Shown here in pieces: positions 5,824-9,395 of a DNA stretch of 9,395 bases (positions are counted from its first letter, which is position 1; every line of letters begins with the position of its first letter). Source of the DNA: an uncultured Oscillospiraceae bacterium (GTDB lineage Bacteria; Bacillota; Clostridia; Oscillospirales; Oscillospiraceae); the NCBI GenBank assembly GCA_910584805.1, contig CAJUCB010000073.1, forward strand, positions 1 through 9,395, in the 5' to 3' direction. The notes under the pieces are model-generated. The model ran no database searches. It was given only the letters and a program-made list of their open reading frames with translations, and was not told where the DNA came from. A program made the translations under genes and the position numbers.

Positions 5824-6402
5824 TTATACCAGCGTCCCCTTGGTGGAGGGCACTTGGTCCCCGGTGATCTTTACCGCGTCCCGCAGGCTCCGGCCGGCGG
5901 CCTTGAAAACGCCCTCTAGGATATGGTGGCTGTTTTCCCCCGCCAGCTTCCGCAGGTGGAGGGTACAGCCTGCCCGGCGGGTGAAGGCCAGCCAGAATTC
6001 CTTGGCCAGCTCTGTGTCGAAGCTGCCCACCTTCTGGGTGGGCAGGGGGACGTCCCAGCAGAGCATCCCCCGGCCGGAGAGGTCCACGGCGGAGAGGATC
6101 AAGGCCTCGTCCATGGGTAGGATGCTCTGGCCGAAGCGCTCTACCCCCCGCAGGTCCCCCAGGGCCTGGGCGAAGGCGTCCCCCAGGCAGATGCCCACGT
6201 CCTCCACACTGTGGTGGTCGTCCACCCAGCTGTCGCCCCTGCACTGCACCGTGAGGCCGAAGCCCCCGTGGCGGGCGAAGCCGCTTAACATGTGGTCCAA
6301 GAAGCCCACGCCAGTTTGGATGTCCCGCTGGCCCCCCTCCAAGCACAGGGAGAGGGTGATTTCTGTCTCGGCAGTGTTCCGTTGGATATCAGCCTGTCTC
6401 AT
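5824..6402 (-). CDS. hisB: Imidazoleglycerol-phosphate dehydratase, monofunctional
   Basis: The enzyme dehydrates imidazole glycerol phosphate to imidazole acetol phosphate, using a manganese cluster bound by histidine-rich motifs. In the 192-residue product these are LDHML (35-39), DDHHSVEDVG (61-70) and NSHHILE (157-163). The PSTKGTLV C-terminus (185-192) is typical. There is no N-terminal phosphatase domain as in E. coli HisB, so histidinol-phosphate phosphatase must be encoded elsewhere. The start ATG 6402 lies inside hisC and overlaps it by 14 nt; AGGAGG (6414-6409) is 6 nt upstream. The copy B repeat follows its stop. Confidence 0.97.
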   Translation of the reverse strand: MRQADIQRNTAETEITLSLCLEGGQRDIQTGVGFLDHMLSGFARHGGFGLTVQCRGDSWVDDHHSVEDVGICLGDAFAQALGDLRGVERFGQSILPMDEALILSAVDLSGRGMLCWDVPLPTQKVGSFDTELAKEFWLAFTRRAGCTLHLRKLAGENSHHILEGVFKAAGRSLRDAVKITGDQVPSTKGTLV

Positions 6403-7465
6403 ACAAGCCCTCCTCTTCCAAAATGGCCCGGACTTCCTGTAAAAATACCCCCATCTCCTCCTCGGTGCCGATGGTCACCCGGTTGTAGTCCGCCAGCGCC
6501 GGGTCGGAGAAGTGGCGGATGAGGACGCCCCGGTCCTTCAATTTCCGGTAGAGCAGCGCCCCAGGCAGCCCCTCCCGGCGGATGAAAAGGAAGTTGGCCT
6601 TGGAGTCCGGGAAGGTGAAGCCCAGCATCTGTAAGGCCGCCGCCGTCCGGGCCCGGGTGGCCATGATGCGCTTGGCGTTTTCCACAAAATAGGGGGCGGC
6701 ATCCACCGCCGCTGCCCCCAAGGTCAGGGTCAGGCGGTTGACGTTGTAGGGGTTGGTGGAAAACTTGAGCTTTTCCAAATCCGCAATGAGTTCCCTGTCC
6801 CCCAGGGCGAAGCCCAGCCGGGCCCCTGCCATGGAGCGGGACTTGGAATAGGTCATCACCACCAGCAGGTTTTGGTACCGGTGGATCAGCTCCGCCGCGC
6901 TCTCCCCGCCGAAGTCGATGTAGGCCTCGTCCACCAGGACAACCTGGTCCGGGTTGGAGGCCACGATGCCTTCGATGGCCTCCAAGCCCACCGCCAGCCC
7001 GGTGGGGGCGTTGGGGTTGGCCAGGACAGTGAGGCAGCCGGTGTGGCAGAGCCCCTCCACGTCCAGGGTGAAGTCCTCCCGGAGGGGGACTGTCCGGTAG
7101 GGCACCCCGTGGAGCTGGGCGAATACGGGATAAAAGCTATAGCTGGGGGAGGGGAACACCGCCCCCTGGGCCCCAAAGGCCATGAACGCAAAGTTCAGGA
7201 TATCGTCAGAGCCGTTGGAGAGAAAGACGTTCTCCCCCTGGCAGCCGTAGTACCAGGCCAGTTTTTCCTTGAGGGCTTTGCCCTCCGGGTCGGAGTAGAG
7301 CCGTAAGTCCTCCAGGTCCTGCTGGCCCAGGGCGTCTAAGACCTCCGGGGCGGGGGGGTAGGGGGATTCGTTGGTGTTCAGCTTGATGTAGGCCCGGTCC
7401 CTGGGCTGTTCCCCGGGGGTGTACGCCTCTAGGGGGGCGTACTTTTCGTGGAGGAAGCGGCTCAT
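6389..7465 (-). CDS. hisC: Histidinol-phosphate aminotransferase
   Basis: This PLP enzyme transfers an amino group from glutamate to imidazole acetol phosphate. The 358-residue product is of normal length. It shows NTNESPYPP (30-38), ANPNAPTG (149-156), VDEAYIDF (178-185) with the PLP-ring aspartate D179, the Schiff-base lysine K208 in TYSKSRSMAGARLGFA (205-220), and a late RVTIGT (329-334) whose arginine binds substrate in the family. ATG 7465 overlaps the hisD stop (ATGA). Its ribosome site is weak (a GTGGG stretch), so translation probably depends on coupling to hisD. The gene overlaps hisB by 14 nt at its 3' end. Confidence 0.97.
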   Translation of the reverse strand: MSRFLHEKYAPLEAYTPGEQPRDRAYIKLNTNESPYPPAPEVLDALGQQDLEDLRLYSDPEGKALKEKLAWYYGCQGENVFLSNGSDDILNFAFMAFGAQGAVFPSPSYSFYPVFAQLHGVPYRTVPLREDFTLDVEGLCHTGCLTVLANPNAPTGLAVGLEAIEGIVASNPDQVVLVDEAYIDFGGESAAELIHRYQNLLVVMTYSKSRSMAGARLGFALGDRELIADLEKLKFSTNPYNVNRLTLTLGAAAVDAAPYFVENAKRIMATRARTAAALQMLGFTFPDSKANFLFIRREGLPGALLYRKLKDRGVLIRHFSDPALADYNRVTIGTEEEMGVFLQEVRAILEEEGLYETG

Positions 7466-8748
7466 GGCTTGCCCACCACCTGGGGGTCAAAGCGGATGTC
7501 GACGCTCCGGGCGTGGCCGGTGAGCCCTTCCTGCTTGGCAAAGTTGGACACGGTCTCCCGGGCCACGGAGAGGGCCTCTGGGGTGTAGTAGATATATTGG
7601 CTTTTTTTGACAAAGTCGTCCACAGACAGGGGGCTGGAAAAGCGGGCGGTGCCCCCGGTGGGCAGGGTGTGGTTGGGCCCGGCAAAGTAGTCCCCCAAGG
7701 CCTCCGGGCAGTGGTGGCCCAGGAAGATGGACCCGGCGTTCTGGATGGCGTTGAGCCAGCGGAAGGGCTCCGCCACGCACAGCTCCAAGTGCTCCGGGGC
7801 GATCTCGTTGGCGATGTCCACCGCCTGCTCCATGGTCTGGGTCAGGATGATCTTGCCGTTGCCGTCGATGGAGGCCCGGGCGATTTCCTCCCGTTTCAGC
7901 TTGGGGAGCTGTTCCTCAAGGGCTGCCTGGACGGCGTTGGCCAGGGCTTCGCTGTCAGTGACCAGCACTGCCGCGGCTGCCTTATCGTGCTCTGCCTGGC
8001 TGAGCAGGTCTGCCGCCACGGTCTGGGGGTTGGCGCTGCTGTCGGCCAGCACCAAAATCTCGCTGGGGCCTGCCACCATGTCGATGCCCACAATGCCGAA
8101 CACCTGGCGCTTGGCCTCCGCCACAAAGCGGTTGCCGGGGCCCACAATCTTGTCCACGCGGGGCACACTCTCGGTGCCGTAGGCCAGGGCCGCCACCGCT
8201 TGGGCCCCGCCGATGCGGAACACCCGGTCCACCCCGCACACCCGGGCGGCGGCCAAAATCGCCGGGGGGATTTTCCCGTCCTTGCCCGGGGGCGTGACCA
8301 TACACAGCTCCTTCACCCCGGCCAGTTTGGCGGGGATGGCGTTCATCAGCACGCTGGAAGGGTAGGCGGCAGTGCCCCCAGGGACGTATAGCCCCACCCG
8401 GGCCAGGGGCGTCACCTTCTGGCCCAGGATCACCCCGGCCTCGTCGCTGGTCTGGAAGCCGCTGCGCAGCTGGTGCTGGTGAAAGGCGCTGATGCGCTCC
8501 GCGGCCCGGTAGAGGATATCCACCAACAGGGGGTTGGCCTGACGGAACCCCTCGTCAATGGCCCCCTGGCCCAGCTCGATGCTGCTGATATCCGCGCCGT
8601 CAAAGGCCTTGGTGTATTCCTTCAGGGCTGCGTCGCCCTTGGCCTTGACCTGTTCCAAAATGGCCCGGACCTCCTCCTGGGCGTCCCGGACCGGGTCTGT
8701 CCGGGAAAAAATCTCCGCCCCGGCGCTTGCCTGTAAAATGGGGATCAT
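7462..8748 (-). CDS. hisD: Histidinol dehydrogenase
   Basis: HisD oxidises histidinol to histidine in two NAD-dependent steps at a zinc site, ending the pathway. The 428-residue product is full length. Predicted zinc ligands are Q251 and H254 in LLSQAEHD (248-255), D353 in GDYFAG (352-357) and H412 in LTGHARSVDIR (409-419). The acid-base pair is E319-H320 in APEHLEL (317-323). YVPGGTAAYPSS (121-132) and VAGPSEILVLAD (225-236) are family signatures for cofactor and substrate binding. The start ATG 8748 overlaps the hisG stop as ATGA, with a perfect AAGGAGG (8762-8756) 7 nt upstream. It is coupled by the same type of overlap to hisC. Confidence 0.98.
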   Translation of the reverse strand: MIPILQASAGAEIFSRTDPVRDAQEEVRAILEQVKAKGDAALKEYTKAFDGADISSIELGQGAIDEGFRQANPLLVDILYRAAERISAFHQHQLRSGFQTSDEAGVILGQKVTPLARVGLYVPGGTAAYPSSVLMNAIPAKLAGVKELCMVTPPGKDGKIPPAILAAARVCGVDRVFRIGGAQAVAALAYGTESVPRVDKIVGPGNRFVAEAKRQVFGIVGIDMVAGPSEILVLADSSANPQTVAADLLSQAEHDKAAAAVLVTDSEALANAVQAALEEQLPKLKREEIARASIDGNGKIILTQTMEQAVDIANEIAPEHLELCVAEPFRWLNAIQNAGSIFLGHHCPEALGDYFAGPNHTLPTGGTARFSSPLSVDDFVKKSQYIYYTPEALSVARETVSNFAKQEGLTGHARSVDIRFDPQVVGKP

Positions 8749-9395
8749 TGCGCTGCCTCCTTTGCCGCCACCTGTCCCTGTAGGCCCTGGAAAAGGGTCT
8801 GGATGGCCTCGTGTTTGAATTGATAGCTGACCTGATTGGCGATGAGCCGGGCACTGATGTCCACAATGGTCTCAATGGGGACCAGGCCGTTTTCCTTTAA
8901 GGTGGTGCCGGTCTCCACAATGTCCACGATGACGTCGGTCATCCCCAGGATGGGGGCGATCTCAATGGAGCCGTGGAGGCGGACCACGTCAATGTCCCGG
9001 CTCTGGCTGTTGTAATAGCTCCGGGCGATTTTGGGGAACTCCGTGGCCACCCGGAGCTTCTTGTCCAGGTCGTCCCGGAAGCCCTCCAAGGCCGCCACGC
9101 ACATGCGGCACTTGCCGATTTCCAGGTCCAGCAGTTCATAGACGTTGGGAGTGTATTCCAACAGAATGTCCTTCCCCGCCACCCCCACGTCGGCGGCCCC
9201 CCGCTCCACGTAGGCGGGTACGTCGGAGGGCTTTACCCAGAAGTATCGTACTTTGGCCTCCGGGTTCTCAAAAATCAGCTTCCGCTTGGGGTCCAGCAGC
9301 TCCGGGCAGGGGAAGCCCGCCTGGGCCAGCATGGCATACACCCGCTCCCCCAGGCGGCCCTTGGGCAGGGCCACGTTCAGGAAGCCGTCGGCAGA
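8745..9395 (-). CDS. hisG: ATP phosphoribosyltransferase catalytic subunit, short form (5' end cut)
   Basis: HisG joins ATP and PRPP, the committed step of histidine synthesis. The frame is open to the right edge, and about 217 codons are visible. The first strand VALPKGRLG begins at 9374 on a GTG. This is probably an internal valine, since short HisG proteins usually have several residues before this motif; the true start is probably at or just beyond the edge. GVAGKDIL and the PRPP-binding stretch DIVETGTTLKENGL are present. The protein ends about 40 residues after that stretch, so it lacks the C-terminal regulatory domain of long HisG. Short forms need HisZ for activity and histidine feedback, so hisZ may be the next gene upstream, outside the window. 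The stop overlaps hisD by 4 nt. Confidence 0.95.
   Translation of the reverse strand, partial: SADGFLNVALPKGRLGERVYAMLAQAGFPCPELLDPKRKLIFENPEAKVRYFWVKPSDVPAYVERGAADVGVAGKDILLEYTPNVYELLDLEIGKCRMCVAALEGFRDDLDKKLRVATEFPKIARSYYNSQSRDIDVVRLHGSIEIAPILGMTDVIVDIVETGTTLKENGLVPIETIVDISARLIANQVSYQFKHEAIQTLFQGLQGQVAAKEAAQ

Noticed and set aside
7513..8391. Long + strand open frame of 292 codons opposite hisD
   Set aside because: It is antisense to an intact hisD, has shadow-like composition (very rich in G, H and V) and shows no recognisable motif.
2847..9395. Frequent CTAG tetramers across the his genes, possible restriction or methylation signal
   Set aside because: CTAG is often rare in bacteria, but here it mostly appears inside ordinary leucine and neighbouring codons (CTAG or TCTAGG contexts). 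No count or background comparison could be made.

Overview
The window reads as a chromosomal amino-acid biosynthesis region from a GC-rich, low-GC-ancestry Firmicute, most likely an Oscillospiraceae-type gut clostridium (Oscillibacter/Flavonifractor-like). This placement is inferred from strong AGGAGG ribosome binding sites, a TTG start, a short ProB without a PUA domain, a short HisG, a fused HisIE and strongly GC-biased third positions. No gene-level comparison could be run.

Left part (1-2750, + strand): a near-consensus sigma-A promoter (TTGACA-17-TATACT) drives proB, proA and a GtrA-family membrane protein gene. A perfect 14-bp stem-loop terminator ends the unit. ProB and ProA catalyse the first two steps from glutamate to proline. 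ProA appears to lack about 28 residues that contain the catalytic cysteine, so the enzyme may be inactive.

Middle (2750-2846): a convergent intergenic region shared by the proline unit and the histidine operon. On the - strand it holds an orphan consensus-like promoter (TTGATA-17-TATAAT), a small hairpin and then the shared terminator. This layout would give a transcript of about 84 nt.

Right part (2847-9395, - strand): a compact histidine operon in the order hisG-hisD-hisC-hisB-hisH-hisA-hisF-hisIE, with hisG cut by the right edge. Most junctions are 1-14 nt overlaps or gaps, suggesting translational coupling. Only two junctions are open, hisB-hisH and hisF-hisIE. Each is filled by a copy of the same multi-hairpin repeat, whose stems differ in sequence but keep their pairing. 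Together the genes cover PRPP + ATP to histidine except the HisZ regulatory subunit, which a short HisG needs, and histidinol-phosphate phosphatase. Both must lie elsewhere, hisZ possibly just beyond the right edge.

No tRNA, rRNA, CRISPR, IS element or phage gene was seen. No gene-free stretch exceeds 300 bases. No large undescribed multi-gene system was found; the notable signals are the damaged ProA, the hairpin repeats and the candidate small RNA.
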